From Deltaproteobacteria bacterium (GTDB lineage Bacteria; Desulfobacterota; Deferrisomatia; Deferrisomatales; BM512): a stretch of 64,000 nt of DNA. Within the stretch, counting starts at the first letter, position 1, and each line of letters opens with the position of its first letter. A model generated the notes under the pieces. It saw only the letters and a list, made by a program, of their open reading frames with translations, was not told the origin of the DNA and ran no database searches. This document shows, in pieces, positions 17,423 through 26,078 of this stretch. The position numbers were made by a program, and so were the translations under genes. Location of the stretch: the NCBI GenBank assembly GCA_002869015.1, contig PKTT01000009.1:1-64000 (forward strand), given 5' to 3'.

Positions 17423-18257
17423 GCTCTCCTCACCCCTTCGGGTCACCTGGGACCTCCCCGCCAATGAGGAGCTTGCCCGCCTTCTGTGGCGAAAGCTGGT
17501 TGAGGGGAGGGTTCTATTTGTAGACGCTCTGGTGAGCCGCGAAAGCATAGGAGCTCTTGGCGCCATCGGCGAGGAATTTGCCCTCCCCGGAGGGCCACGG
17601 GTAACCCTCTCAATCCCCGGCGACCTGATTGATGAACTTTCAGGATTCGGGGCCTGGATCTCCAGCTTATCCCTTAACATCCTGCCGCCATATGGTGATA
17701 GCTACGCTGAGTTGTCTGGACGTGTAGGCGAAGTCTCCATTGCGCTCTGGTCGACGCCAGAGGGCCTTCAAGATTTTAAAGAAGCCATTTATGTTGCAAA
17801 GCGCTCAAATGGCTCAATCGCTATAATGAACCCCCATGCTAAAGCTCAGGCCCTTAGCGCCGCTCACCGTGCATACGCATTGGCCGCATGGAGTGAAGCC
17901 GGGGAGCCCTCCCGGGTGCCGTTGAGAGTACATGACCTCTTTCTCTCGGAGGCCCTTGGCCTTGAACCATTTAAAGCTTACGCGGGGTGCGCGGCCGCTT
18001 CATCCTTGGCGCACCTGACCCATGCAGGTAAACTCGTAGCGTGCAGAACGCTTCCCCTTGAGCTTGGTGACCTTGTTGACACCTCGCTTAAGGATATCTG
18101 GAAGTTGGCTTCAAGAAGCCAACTTGCAAAGAACCTCTCGGCGCTGCCCGAGGAGTGCGAGCCCTGCTCCCTCTCCGTGCGTTGCGGTGGAGGATGCCCC
18201 GGGCTTGCGCCCGAAGCGGGATTAAGGGACACCTCCTGTGAGGGTGTGAGAGATTGA
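17412..18257 (+). CDS. SPASM-domain protein lacking the radical-SAM cysteine motif
   Basis: A 281-residue protein. The C-terminal 90 residues form a SPASM domain: GKLVACRTLP, GDLVDTSLKDIWKLA, CEPCSLSVRCGGGCPG and a final Cys, which together can bind auxiliary Fe-S clusters. The N-terminus begins PLRVTWDLP like a radical-SAM protein, but the place expected for CX3CX2C has no cysteines (ANEELARLLWRKL). It may correspond to the SPASM partner of the Geobacter GeoRSP radical-SAM system, which I recall as lacking the SAM domain; this was not checked. No radical-SAM or PqqD-like partner is visible. Start M1 or M2 is equally possible. Confidence 0.72.
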   Translation: MMVELSSPLRVTWDLPANEELARLLWRKLVEGRVLFVDALVSRESIGALGAIGEEFALPGGPRVTLSIPGDLIDELSGFGAWISSLSLNILPPYGDSYAELSGRVGEVSIALWSTPEGLQDFKEAIYVAKRSNGSIAIMNPHAKAQALSAAHRAYALAAWSEAGEPSRVPLRVHDLFLSEALGLEPFKAYAGCAAASSLAHLTHAGKLVACRTLPLELGDLVDTSLKDIWKLASRSQLAKNLSALPEECEPCSLSVRCGGGCPGLAPEAGLRDTSCEGVRD

Positions 18258-18264
18258 GGAGAAG

Positions 18265-19401
18265 ATGATATATCTGGACAACGCCGCAAGCTCACACCCA
18301 AAGCCGCAGACCGTCTACGATGCGGTCCAAGAGGCGCTCAAGACGGGAGCGAACCCGGGTCGCTCAGGGCACACCCTTGCCCTCAACGCATCAAGATATA
18401 TCCTCTCCTCCAGAGAGGGGGTGGCGAGGCTCATCGGGGCTACCAGCGCTTCGCGGGTCATCTTTACTTCAAATGCAACCCACGCGATAAATCAGACTCT
18501 GCAAGGCTTTTTAAGGGAGGGGGACCATGTGGTTTCCTCCGCCATGGAGCATAACTCGGTCCTGCGCCCACTTCACGCCCTTGAAGCGCAAGGGATCAGC
18601 CACACCCTTGTAGAAGCCGATGGTGCTGGAGTGATCGACATCGATAAGGTGGCTGATGCCATCACCCCGAGAACCCGCCTTGTAGCCCTTACCCACGCAT
18701 CCAACGTTACGGGAGCGCTCCTCGATATAGAGCGTGCGGGAGAGCTTTGCAGGGCTAGGGGGGTTAAGTTCCTCCTGGACGCCTCCCAGAGTTTGGGCGC
18801 CATCCCAATCGATGTAGTGGCTTCGGGGGTGGATATGCTCGCGGCGCCGGGGCACAAGGGGCTCCTCGGACCGCAGGGCACGGGGATTCTCTATGTGGGC
18901 GAGGGGGTGGAGCTCAAACCGCTCATCACAGGTGGCACCGGCTTCGCCAGCGAGTCTCGGGAGATGCCCGATGAGCTGCCTGAGGCCCTTGAAGCGGGTA
19001 CCCTGAACACCCCGGGGATAGCAGGCCTTGGCGCCGGTGTTGAGTATCTGCTCTCCAGAACCGTTGAGGATATCCGCGCAGATGAGCTGGAGATCATCGA
19101 ATACCTGATTGAGGAGCTGCCCAAAGTTCCAGACTTGACTCTCTACGGCCCACGTGACCCCTCAAAGCGCCTCGCGGTCTTCGCCTTCAATATCAAGGGG
19201 GTTGACGGCGCACATGTGGGATACACTCTGGACGAGGTCTACGGTATCGCCGTACGGGTGGGGCTCCACTGCGCCCCCGACGCCCACAAGGCTATTGATG
19301 CCTTTCCAGTGGGCACCGTGCGCGCCTCCTTCGGACCCTTCAATACTATCCATGACGCCAAGAAGCTTGTTGAAGCACTGACGATGATCGCTTCGCTCTA
19401 A
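18265..19401 (+). CDS. Cysteine desulfurase-like class V aminotransferase
   Basis: A 378-residue PLP enzyme of the cysteine desulfurase family. The N-terminal IYLDNAASSHPKP motif, HNSVLRPL, DASQSLG and the Schiff-base lysine K198 in APGHKGLLGPQG are all present. GLHCAPDAHKA contains a candidate catalytic cysteine at C336. It resembles the EF2568-type subfamily rather than IscS or SufS. It may supply sulfur or selenium, or act as a lyase. It begins eight bases after the SPASM gene, so it shares that operon. Confidence 0.88.
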   Translation: MIYLDNAASSHPKPQTVYDAVQEALKTGANPGRSGHTLALNASRYILSSREGVARLIGATSASRVIFTSNATHAINQTLQGFLREGDHVVSSAMEHNSVLRPLHALEAQGISHTLVEADGAGVIDIDKVADAITPRTRLVALTHASNVTGALLDIERAGELCRARGVKFLLDASQSLGAIPIDVVASGVDMLAAPGHKGLLGPQGTGILYVGEGVELKPLITGGTGFASESREMPDELPEALEAGTLNTPGIAGLGAGVEYLLSRTVEDIRADELEIIEYLIEELPKVPDLTLYGPRDPSKRLAVFAFNIKGVDGAHVGYTLDEVYGIAVRVGLHCAPDAHKAIDAFPVGTVRASFGPFNTIHDAKKLVEALTMIASL

Positions 19402-19423
19402 AGAAAGGCAAAAAGAGGAATAA

Positions 19424-20671
19424 ATGGATAAAAATTTCGTTCTCGATACAAATGTCCTCCTCCACGATCCTCAGGCTATCAACGCCTTTGACGAGCACAC
19501 CGTAAATATCCCGATTACGGTCATAGAGGAGATCGACCGCTTCAAGAAGGGGCTGGATGAGACGGGACGAAACGCACGTCAGATATCGCGTTTTTTGGAT
19601 AGCCTGCGTGAATCCGGCGACCTGAAAGAGGGAATACCAATAGGTGAGAAGGGCGGAAAGATAAGAGTTGTCTTCGGCTCGGAGTTTGTTGACCTCCTGC
19701 CAAAGGAGCTAGTCGGTGAGAAGGCTGACAACCGCATCCTGGCCGTTTGCCTTGGCCTTCAGGAGAAGGAGAAGCCGCCGGTAATCTTTGTCACCAAGGA
19801 CACCAACCTTCGCATCAAGGCCAATGTGCTTGGCATAACGGCGGAGGACTATGAGCGCGGACATGTAGTCTCTATAGATGAGCTCTATTCAGGGAACACA
19901 AAGCGCTTTGTCTCAGCTGAATCGATAGAGTCCTTTTTCAAGGTTGGCGCCGCACACGTTGAGGAGGTTGTAGATAGGGTGGTGGAGGAGGGCGAGGAGC
20001 CATCTGTGCAGGATGAGCTTAAGCCAAATGAATATGTACACCTTGTAAGCGAGGTGGACCCACAGCAAAACGCCCTTGGCCGCCACACAAAAGATGGGGA
20101 AGTAGTCGCCCTTCAGATACCGAAGGATATTTGGGGCATCCACCCCCGCAACCGCGAGCAGCGTTTCGCCATGGATGCCCTTTTAAATCCCGAGATCAGC
20201 CTGGTAACCCTAGTGGGGCAGGCCGGAACGGGTAAGACCCTCCTCGCCATCGCCGCCGGGCTACAGATGTCGGTTGAGGAGCAGGTCTATAAACGCCTCC
20301 TCGTCAGCCGCCCGATCTTCCCGATGGGCAGGGATATAGGCTTCCTCCCCGGCGATGTGCAGGAGAAGCTGCGCCCCTGGATGCAGCCGGTATTCGATAA
20401 CGTAGAGTTCCTCTTTTCAGGCGTTGAGGGGCGCGACGGCAAAAAGCATAGGGGCTACGAGGAGCTTATAGAGATGGATATGCTAGCCCTCGAACCGCTC
20501 ACCTACATAAGGGGCCGCTCGATTCCCTACCAATACATCATCGTGGACGAGGCGCAGAATCTGACTCCACATGAGGTCAAGACGATTATCACCCGCGCGG
20601 GCGAGGGGGCCAAGATCGTCATCACCGGTGACCCCTACCAGATAGACAACCCATACATAGACTCAACCTAA
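19424..20671 (+). CDS. PhoH-family PIN/ATPase protein, interrupted by an in-frame TAA
   Basis: A 415-residue product of the PIN-PhoH (PhoH2/YlaK-like) type. The N-terminal PIN nuclease domain starts FVLDTNVLLHDP, with conserved acidic residues, and runs to about residue 140. The PhoH ATPase domain has Walker A GQAGTGKT near residue 265, and IIVDEAQNLTPHE and VITGDPYQIDNPY. At 20669-20671 a TAA falls between DST and NGLSY, where homologues read DSTSNGLSY. The same frame then continues for 37 family-like codons to a second TAA at 20783-20785. The product thus lacks the conserved end unless the stop is read through or is a sequence error. Confidence 0.85.
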   Translation: MDKNFVLDTNVLLHDPQAINAFDEHTVNIPITVIEEIDRFKKGLDETGRNARQISRFLDSLRESGDLKEGIPIGEKGGKIRVVFGSEFVDLLPKELVGEKADNRILAVCLGLQEKEKPPVIFVTKDTNLRIKANVLGITAEDYERGHVVSIDELYSGNTKRFVSAESIESFFKVGAAHVEEVVDRVVEEGEEPSVQDELKPNEYVHLVSEVDPQQNALGRHTKDGEVVALQIPKDIWGIHPRNREQRFAMDALLNPEISLVTLVGQAGTGKTLLAIAAGLQMSVEEQVYKRLLVSRPIFPMGRDIGFLPGDVQEKLRPWMQPVFDNVEFLFSGVEGRDGKKHRGYEELIEMDMLALEPLTYIRGRSIPYQYIIVDEAQNLTPHEVKTIITRAGEGAKIVITGDPYQIDNPYIDST

Positions 20672-20785
20672 AATGGACTGAGCTACTGTGTGGAACGATT
20701 CAAGGGCCAGGAGGTGGCTGCACACGTTACCCTCATAAGGGGCGAACGCTCAAACCTCGCGGAGCTTGCTGCGGAACTGCTATAA
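20672..20785 (+). pseudogene. Detached C-terminal segment of PhoH
   Basis: These 37 codons, in the same frame as the upstream phoH gene, encode [14 protein letters not shown], then [12 protein letters not shown] and a final LAELAAELL, then a TAA. This is the conserved C-terminal end of PhoH-family ATPases. There is no usable start codon or ribosome-binding site at its 5' end. It would only be made if the preceding TAA were suppressed. Confidence 0.8.
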
Positions 20786-20824
20786 TATAAAGTAGTTATA
20801 GAAATTAGTTAAGGTAAATACTAT

Positions 20825-21862
20825 ATGAGTGAGACCCTGATTTTGGCAATCGAATCCTCCTGCGATGAGACCGCGGCCGCTGTGCTTCGCGGCCAGCGGG
20901 AGGTGCTCTCCGACGTTGTGGCGAGCCAGGTAGACCTCCACGCCGAGTATGGAGGTGTAGTTCCTGAGCTTGCCTGCCGCGCCCATGTTGAGTCGATTGA
21001 CCCGGTGGTCAAGGAGGCGCTCGCTAAAGCGGGGGTCACCCTTAATGATATAACAGCGATCGCCGCGACGCAGGGGCCGGGGCTCGTGGGGGCGCTCCTA
21101 GTAGGGCTCTCCTACGCCAAGGCCTTGGCTTGGTCCACGGGGCTTCCCCTTGTGCCTGTAAACCACCTTGAAGCCCATATCTCAGCGGCTTTCGTCGAAG
21201 ACCCTGCGCCGGGAGATAATGAACGCCCCTTCGTCGGGCTCGTAGTCTCAGGGGGGCACACCTCCCTCTATCTTTGTGAGGAGCGCTCAAAATACAAGCT
21301 CCTTGGGCAGACCCTTGACGATGCGGCGGGGGAGGCGTTCGACAAGGTCGCCAAAATAATGGGCCTTGGCTATCCCGGCGGGGTGGTTATCGACCAGCTC
21401 GCGAAGGAGGGAAATAGGGAGAGCTTTGAGTTCCCGCGGCCAATGATGAAGAAATCCCGCTATGATTTTTCCTTCTCAGGGTTAAAGACTGCGCTTAGAA
21501 CCCACGTCGAAAGGTATCCCGAGGGGCTATCGGGTGAAGAATTAAAGGATACTTGCGCATCATTTCAGGAAGCAGTCGTCGAGGTTTTAGTCGTGAAGGC
21601 AATGCGCGCGGTCAAGGACTCCGGCGTGCGGGATATGGTCGTCTGCGGCGGCGTAGCTTGTAACTCAAGGCTTCGGGAGATGATGGCGGAGGCTTGCGAA
21701 AAGCGGGGTATAAAGTTAGTTATACCGCGTCCACGCTACTGTACCGACAACGCCGTAATGGTGGCCGCCGCAGGGCTCCACCGCTTTGAAGCGGGGGTAC
21801 GCGGAACCATGGATATACAGGCTGTACCTACCTGGCCGCTGGAGGGGTTGGGTGGCGAGTGA
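20825..21862 (+). CDS. tsaD: tRNA N6-adenosine threonylcarbamoyltransferase TsaD
   Basis: A 345-residue TsaD (Kae1/YgjD), the catalytic subunit that transfers the threonylcarbamoyl group to A37 of ANN-decoding tRNAs. It has the N-terminal AIESSCDETAAAV motif, NHLEAHISAAF with the metal-binding histidines, VSGGHTSLYL and VCGGVACNSRLR. The TsaC partner is encoded 10 kb downstream on the other strand (30972-31601). The stop overlaps the rsmA start. Confidence 0.96.
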   Translation: MSETLILAIESSCDETAAAVLRGQREVLSDVVASQVDLHAEYGGVVPELACRAHVESIDPVVKEALAKAGVTLNDITAIAATQGPGLVGALLVGLSYAKALAWSTGLPLVPVNHLEAHISAAFVEDPAPGDNERPFVGLVVSGGHTSLYLCEERSKYKLLGQTLDDAAGEAFDKVAKIMGLGYPGGVVIDQLAKEGNRESFEFPRPMMKKSRYDFSFSGLKTALRTHVERYPEGLSGEELKDTCASFQEAVVEVLVVKAMRAVKDSGVRDMVVCGGVACNSRLREMMAEACEKRGIKLVIPRPRYCTDNAVMVAAAGLHRFEAGVRGTMDIQAVPTWPLEGLGGE

Positions 21863-22671
21863 TGGTTAGGGGAGCGCCGGCACCCGACAAGGCCTTGGGC
21901 CAGCATTTTCTAAGCGATCCAAACATTCTCGCCAAAATCGTAAATGCCTCGGGGGTGCAGCCGGGGGAGGCTGTGCTGGAGATTGGCCCCGGACCAGGCG
22001 CTCTTACTAAGGCGCTCATAGGGGCGGGGGCCCATTTGACCGCCATAGAGGCGGACCCTAGGATGGTTGCCCATCTAAATGAAGAGCTAGGGGGTACATT
22101 GGAGCTGATCGAAGGCGATGCCCTCAGGACAGATTACTTGGCCCTCGCCGAAAAAGCAGGCGGCCCTATGCGTCTCGTCGCAAACCTTCCCTACAATATA
22201 TCCGGACCGCTTATGGCGCTCCTTTTAAAGGAGCGTAGCGCCTTTAAGTCGATGACGCTCATGTTCCAACGGGAGGTCGCCGAGCGAATCGCTGCACCGC
22301 CGGGAGGAAAGGAGCGGGGAAAGCTCTCCGTCATGGCGCAGGCCTTTTGCAAGGTTAAGCGGGTCATGCGCGTTCCCCCGGGTGCTTTCATCCCGCCTCC
22401 AAAGGTTGAATCGGCGGTAATACACCTGGACATACTCCCGGAGCCGGTCGCCCCGCTGGAGGACGAAGGGATGCTATGGCGAGCCGTTGCGGCGGGTTTC
22501 GGGCAGCGCAGAAAGATGCTTCGTAACACCTTAAAGCCCCTGCTAGCCGGCCTTCCCGGCGAAGAGCTCTTCCTTGAGGCCGGGCTAAAGGGTACGGAGC
22601 GTGCTGAGACCCTCTCCGTGGCTGAATGGATCCAACTTGCAAATGTAATCGCTGCGAGGGAGTTGGATTGA
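21859..22671 (+). CDS. rsmA: 16S rRNA dimethyladenosine transferase RsmA/KsgA
   Basis: A 270-residue methyltransferase that dimethylates two adjacent adenosines in the 3' hairpin of 16S rRNA. Motifs seen are KALGQHFLSDPNIL, EIGPGPGALTKAL (SAM-binding motif I) and NLPYNIS (motif IV), followed by the C-terminal helical domain. It starts at GTG (21859) overlapping the tsaD TGA, or at the adjacent ATG (21862). The stop overlaps the TTG start of the kinase gene, continuing a chain of coupled genes. Confidence 0.95.
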   Translation: MMVRGAPAPDKALGQHFLSDPNILAKIVNASGVQPGEAVLEIGPGPGALTKALIGAGAHLTAIEADPRMVAHLNEELGGTLELIEGDALRTDYLALAEKAGGPMRLVANLPYNISGPLMALLLKERSAFKSMTLMFQREVAERIAAPPGGKERGKLSVMAQAFCKVKRVMRVPPGAFIPPPKVESAVIHLDILPEPVAPLEDEGMLWRAVAAGFGQRRKMLRNTLKPLLAGLPGEELFLEAGLKGTERAETLSVAEWIQLANVIAARELD

Positions 22672-23588
22672 GCGTCTATACCAACCTCTCGGAGGAAGAG
22701 ATAGGCCGCTACGCAGAGAGTGCCGGTTTGGGGAAGGTGTTAAGCGCAGCGCCGGTTTCAGATGGAATTGAGAACACAATTTACAGGGTGGAGACAGAGC
22801 GCGGCACCTTTATCCTCACGCTATTTGAAAGCGCCGATGATGAGCGGGTGCGGGATATTGGCCGCATCCTCTCCGCCCTTGCCGCTAGGGGAGTAAAAGT
22901 CGTCGCGCCCCTTGGCGATATAATCATCCACAGGGGAAAGCCGCTCCTCTTCTTCCCCTTTGTGAAGGGGTTGCAGCCAGCCAAGCCTACTAAGGAAAAT
23001 CTCCGTTCACTGGGCCGAGAAGTGGCAACTTTGCACCTTGGCGGCGTTGGCCTTGAGGAAAAGGTGTCACCAAGGAAGCTAAGCGGCCGCCACCTCGCCG
23101 AAAAGCTACTGCCGGAGGTCTCTAAAGAGGCAAATATATACCCGGAATATACCGATTTCCTGCTCACCGAGGCCCTTTACCAGTCGAGGGTGCCGGAGGA
23201 GTCATTGCCGGGTGGGTTGATCCACGCCGACCTCTTCCCAGACAACCTGATCTTCGGCGCTCAGAAGGGAGAGGTCAAAGCAATACTCGACTTCGCCCTA
23301 GCGGGCTACGGCCCCTATCTCTTTGACGTATGCGTAGCGCTCCTTGCTTGCGTCTACCTTGTGACGAGCGATAGCGAGGAGCGCGAGGTGATGAGCAAAA
23401 TCCTTTTGGAGGGGTATGAGAGCGTTAGAGCTCTTGAGGCCGGGGAGCGTGAGCTTATAGTGCCTTATATCAGGCGCGCCGCACTGCGCTACCTCTGCAT
23501 GAGGCTGGAGCGTGGACGCAGGCCCTCTGAATCGGGGGTAGTCAAGGACCCCGAGGAGCTACTCAGGGTCATCGAATCCTTTAAGTAA
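22668..23588 (+). CDS. Homoserine kinase (ThrB type II, APH fold)
   Basis: A 306-residue aminoglycoside-phosphotransferase-fold kinase that fits the type II homoserine kinase family. Markers are the N-terminal SVYTNLSEEEI, SDGIENTIYRVETERG near residue 30, the catalytic GGLIHADLFPDNLIF and the magnesium-binding ILDFALAGYGPYLFDV. It would phosphorylate homoserine in threonine synthesis. The TTG at 22668 gives the canonical family N-terminus, overlaps the rsmA TGA (TTGA) and has GAGGGAG upstream. Other threonine genes are not nearby. Confidence 0.85.
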   Translation: MSVYTNLSEEEIGRYAESAGLGKVLSAAPVSDGIENTIYRVETERGTFILTLFESADDERVRDIGRILSALAARGVKVVAPLGDIIIHRGKPLLFFPFVKGLQPAKPTKENLRSLGREVATLHLGGVGLEEKVSPRKLSGRHLAEKLLPEVSKEANIYPEYTDFLLTEALYQSRVPEESLPGGLIHADLFPDNLIFGAQKGEVKAILDFALAGYGPYLFDVCVALLACVYLVTSDSEEREVMSKILLEGYESVRALEAGERELIVPYIRRAALRYLCMRLERGRRPSESGVVKDPEELLRVIESFK

Positions 23589-24950
23589 CTACTTATTGCC
23601 GCCACCGGAGGAATTAGACCCTCCGCGCCGCCTTCTGGAGGAGCCCCCGCCGCCTCGCCGTTCACCGGATTTGTTAGAGCTGTTGCCTGCCCTCTTGTCG
23701 CCGCTCCTGCCGCTGGGACCTCTCCCTCTGCTGCCGCTTATTTTTTTAATGGCTCGAGGCCTTCTTGGGGGTTTTTTGAAGTCTATAAAGTAATCGCTGT
23801 TCAGCTCACCCACAGGTATTGAGTGGCCTATGTATTCCTCAATCTCGGGGAGGGTGAAGACATAGTCCTCACAGGCGAGGGTGATTGCCTTGCCCGATTT
23901 GCCCGCGCGCGCCGTGCGCCCTATGCGGTGTACGTAATCCTGAGGGTCCTGCGGCACATCGTAGTTTATTACATGGCTTATATTCTCTATGTGGAGGCCG
24001 CGCGAGGCGACATCGGTAGCGACCAGCACCTTAACGTCGCCCGAGGAGAAGCGCTTTATGACTTTCAGGCGGTTTACCTGAGTGACGTCGCCCGAGAGGA
24101 GCACTGTAGGGTGCCCATTGGCGTTAAGCGTATCGCGCACCTTTATCGCCGCCCGCTTGGTGTTTACGAAGACGAGCGCCTTCGTCCACTCCTCCTTTTC
24201 GAGAAAACCCAGCATGTAGCTCATCTTCTCGTCGGAGCCGAGGTGGTAGAGGGTTTGCTCAACCTTGTCGGCCACCAGATTGTCCGGCGTTACCTCAACC
24301 AGCTCCGGGATGTTCATATACTCGTAGGAGAGCTCCATTACACGCTCGGAGAGGGTGGCGGAGAAGAGCATCGACTGGCGCTCGTTGTAGGGTGACATGC
24401 GCCTCAAGAGAAAGCGGATGTCTGAGACAAAGCCCATATCGAACATGCGGTCTGCTTCGTCAATGACCGCCATCTCAACATGGCGGAGGTTGTAAACCCG
24501 CTGCTTCAGGTAGTCTATGAGCCTGCCGGGGGTCCCCACGAGGAGGTCCACGCCCTGGCTGATCTCTTCTCGCTGCTTCTGATAGTCAACCCCTCCGTAG
24601 GCGAGCAGAATCCGTATGGGAAGGTCGCCGCCCTTTACTATCTCCTCGGCGTCCTTCGCTACCTGGACTGCCAGTTCACGGGTGGGAGTTATTACTATGG
24701 CGCGGGGGCAAACGCCACGCACCCCTTTGGGAGGCTCCGTGCGGAGGAGTTTTTCAAATATGGTGATGAGAAAAGCGGCGGTCTTGCCCGAACCGGTCTG
24801 CGCCTGAACAGCCACATCCTTGCCGGAGAGTGAGGTTGGCAGAGAGAGGGCCTGAACTTCGGCCAAATACTCAAAGCCGCTTGCCGTAACCCCCTTTAAA
24901 AGTTGTTCCGGGAGTTCAAGGTCTGAAAATTTTACATCTGAAAGTTTCAT
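23589..24950 (-). CDS. DEAD-box ATP-dependent RNA helicase
   Basis: A 453-residue RhlE/RhlB-like helicase. The Q-motif is near residue 30, Walker A is QTGSGKTAA, motif Ib PTRELAVQ, motif II IDEADRMFD, motif III FSATLS and motif VI HRIGRTARAGK. The last 60 residues are a low-complexity tail rich in Arg, Gly and Ser, typical of RNA-binding helicase tails. It probably acts in ribosome assembly or RNA decay. A sigma-70-like promoter lies about 50-80 bases upstream. It is convergent with the homoserine kinase gene, with no intergenic bases. Confidence 0.93.
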   Translation of the reverse strand: MKLSDVKFSDLELPEQLLKGVTASGFEYLAEVQALSLPTSLSGKDVAVQAQTGSGKTAAFLITIFEKLLRTEPPKGVRGVCPRAIVITPTRELAVQVAKDAEEIVKGGDLPIRILLAYGGVDYQKQREEISQGVDLLVGTPGRLIDYLKQRVYNLRHVEMAVIDEADRMFDMGFVSDIRFLLRRMSPYNERQSMLFSATLSERVMELSYEYMNIPELVEVTPDNLVADKVEQTLYHLGSDEKMSYMLGFLEKEEWTKALVFVNTKRAAIKVRDTLNANGHPTVLLSGDVTQVNRLKVIKRFSSGDVKVLVATDVASRGLHIENISHVINYDVPQDPQDYVHRIGRTARAGKSGKAITLACEDYVFTLPEIEEYIGHSIPVGELNSDYFIDFKKPPRRPRAIKKISGSRGRGPSGRSGDKRAGNSSNKSGERRGGGGSSRRRRGGSNSSGGGNK

Positions 24951-25002
24951 AAATGGTAGTTGGCTCCTTATAATGGTTGCCTAATGTGTTAAACCGATAG
25001 AG

Positions 25003-25031
25003 AATCTAGGCTCTATTAGGTGATTAGTCAA
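25003..25031 (-). promoter_or_regulatory. Sigma-70-type promoter for the DEAD-box helicase
   Basis: On the minus strand, TTGACT (25026-25031) and TAGATT (25003-25008) are separated by exactly 17 bases. Transcription would start near 24996 and give a leader of roughly 45 bases before the helicase ATG at 24950. A short inverted repeat, ATAGAG/CTCTAT, overlaps the -10 region and could be an operator. The divergent K+ channel gene starts at 25048. Confidence 0.6.
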
Positions 25032-25047
25032 CCGGAGCATACAAGTA

Positions 25048-26073
25048 ATGCCGATAAATAACCGTCTATTGTCGACTTTTTTGCAGATATTCTTCGCTCT
25101 GCTCATGATGATCGTCGTCGGGGCGGTTGCCTTTCACCTCCTGGAGGGTTATTCCGCCATCGACAGTGTCTACATGGCGGTTATAACGCTCTCCACGGTC
25201 GGCTACGGCGAGCCGGCACCGATGTCACAGGCGGGGAGGCTCTTTTCCATCGTCTACATTATCGGCGGAGTAACAATGGCGACCTATTTTTTAGGCTCGC
25301 TCTCCCGTCTGCTCATAGAGGGGCAGATACAGTGGGCAATGGGGAGGAGAAGAACGATGTCCAAGATTAACAGGATGAAGGACCACTACATAATCTGCGG
25401 CTACGGGCGGATTGGGAGCCTTGTGGCCGGAGAGTTCGCGGCAAAACCGATACCCTTCGTTATTATTGAGCGCGATGAGGATATCGTCAAAAGGATACCC
25501 GACGATATACCCGTCATCTATGGCGACGCCACCGAGGAGGAGATATTAAAGGATGCGGGCATCGAGAGGGCAAAAGGGCTCGTTACGGTCCTTAGAACCG
25601 ACGCAGACAACCTCTTCGTGACGCTCTCCGCCAGGGAGCTGAACCCCAGCCTCTTTATAATCTCACGCTATGAGGAGGAGCGGAGCGAATCCAAGCTGCG
25701 CCGCGCCGGAGCGGACAAGGTCGTCTCTCCCTACATAATCGGCGGCACCAGGATGGCAAGCGCTGCCTTGAGGCCTGCGGTGATAGACTTTATTGAGCTA
25801 GCCACACAATCGGAGAACCTGGGCCTTCAGATAGAGGAGGCCGTTGTGCCGCCGGGTTCACCCATCGCCGGAGTCTCCGTAGTAGACTCGAATATACGCT
25901 CAAGGCTCGATATTATTATCGTGGCGGTGAAGAAAAAGAGCGGCCACATGAACTTCAACCCCGGCGCTTCAACGATCATTGAAGAGGGCGACCGGCTCAT
26001 TGCGATAGGCGAGCGAGCACATTTAAATGAGCTTGACGTGCTCCTTGGCGCCGAGCCGGAAAAAGATGGATAG
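25048..26073 (+). CDS. Two-TM potassium channel with RCK (TrkA-N/C) domain
   Basis: A 341-residue channel subunit. Two membrane helices flank a pore loop whose selectivity filter is TVGYGE at residues 50-55. A TrkA-N/RCK domain begins near residue 110 (DHYIICGYGRIG, Rossmann GxGxxG, acidic residue in VIIERDED), and a TrkA-C domain covers the last 80 residues. The architecture matches Kch/MthK-type ligand-gated K+ channels. The antiporter gene follows after five bases, which suggests coordinated ion homeostasis. Confidence 0.92.
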   Translation: MPINNRLLSTFLQIFFALLMMIVVGAVAFHLLEGYSAIDSVYMAVITLSTVGYGEPAPMSQAGRLFSIVYIIGGVTMATYFLGSLSRLLIEGQIQWAMGRRRTMSKINRMKDHYIICGYGRIGSLVAGEFAAKPIPFVIIERDEDIVKRIPDDIPVIYGDATEEEILKDAGIERAKGLVTVLRTDADNLFVTLSARELNPSLFIISRYEEERSESKLRRAGADKVVSPYIIGGTRMASAALRPAVIDFIELATQSENLGLQIEEAVVPPGSPIAGVSVVDSNIRSRLDIIIVAVKKKSGHMNFNPGASTIIEEGDRLIAIGERAHLNELDVLLGAEPEKDG

Positions 26074-26078
26074 ATAAG

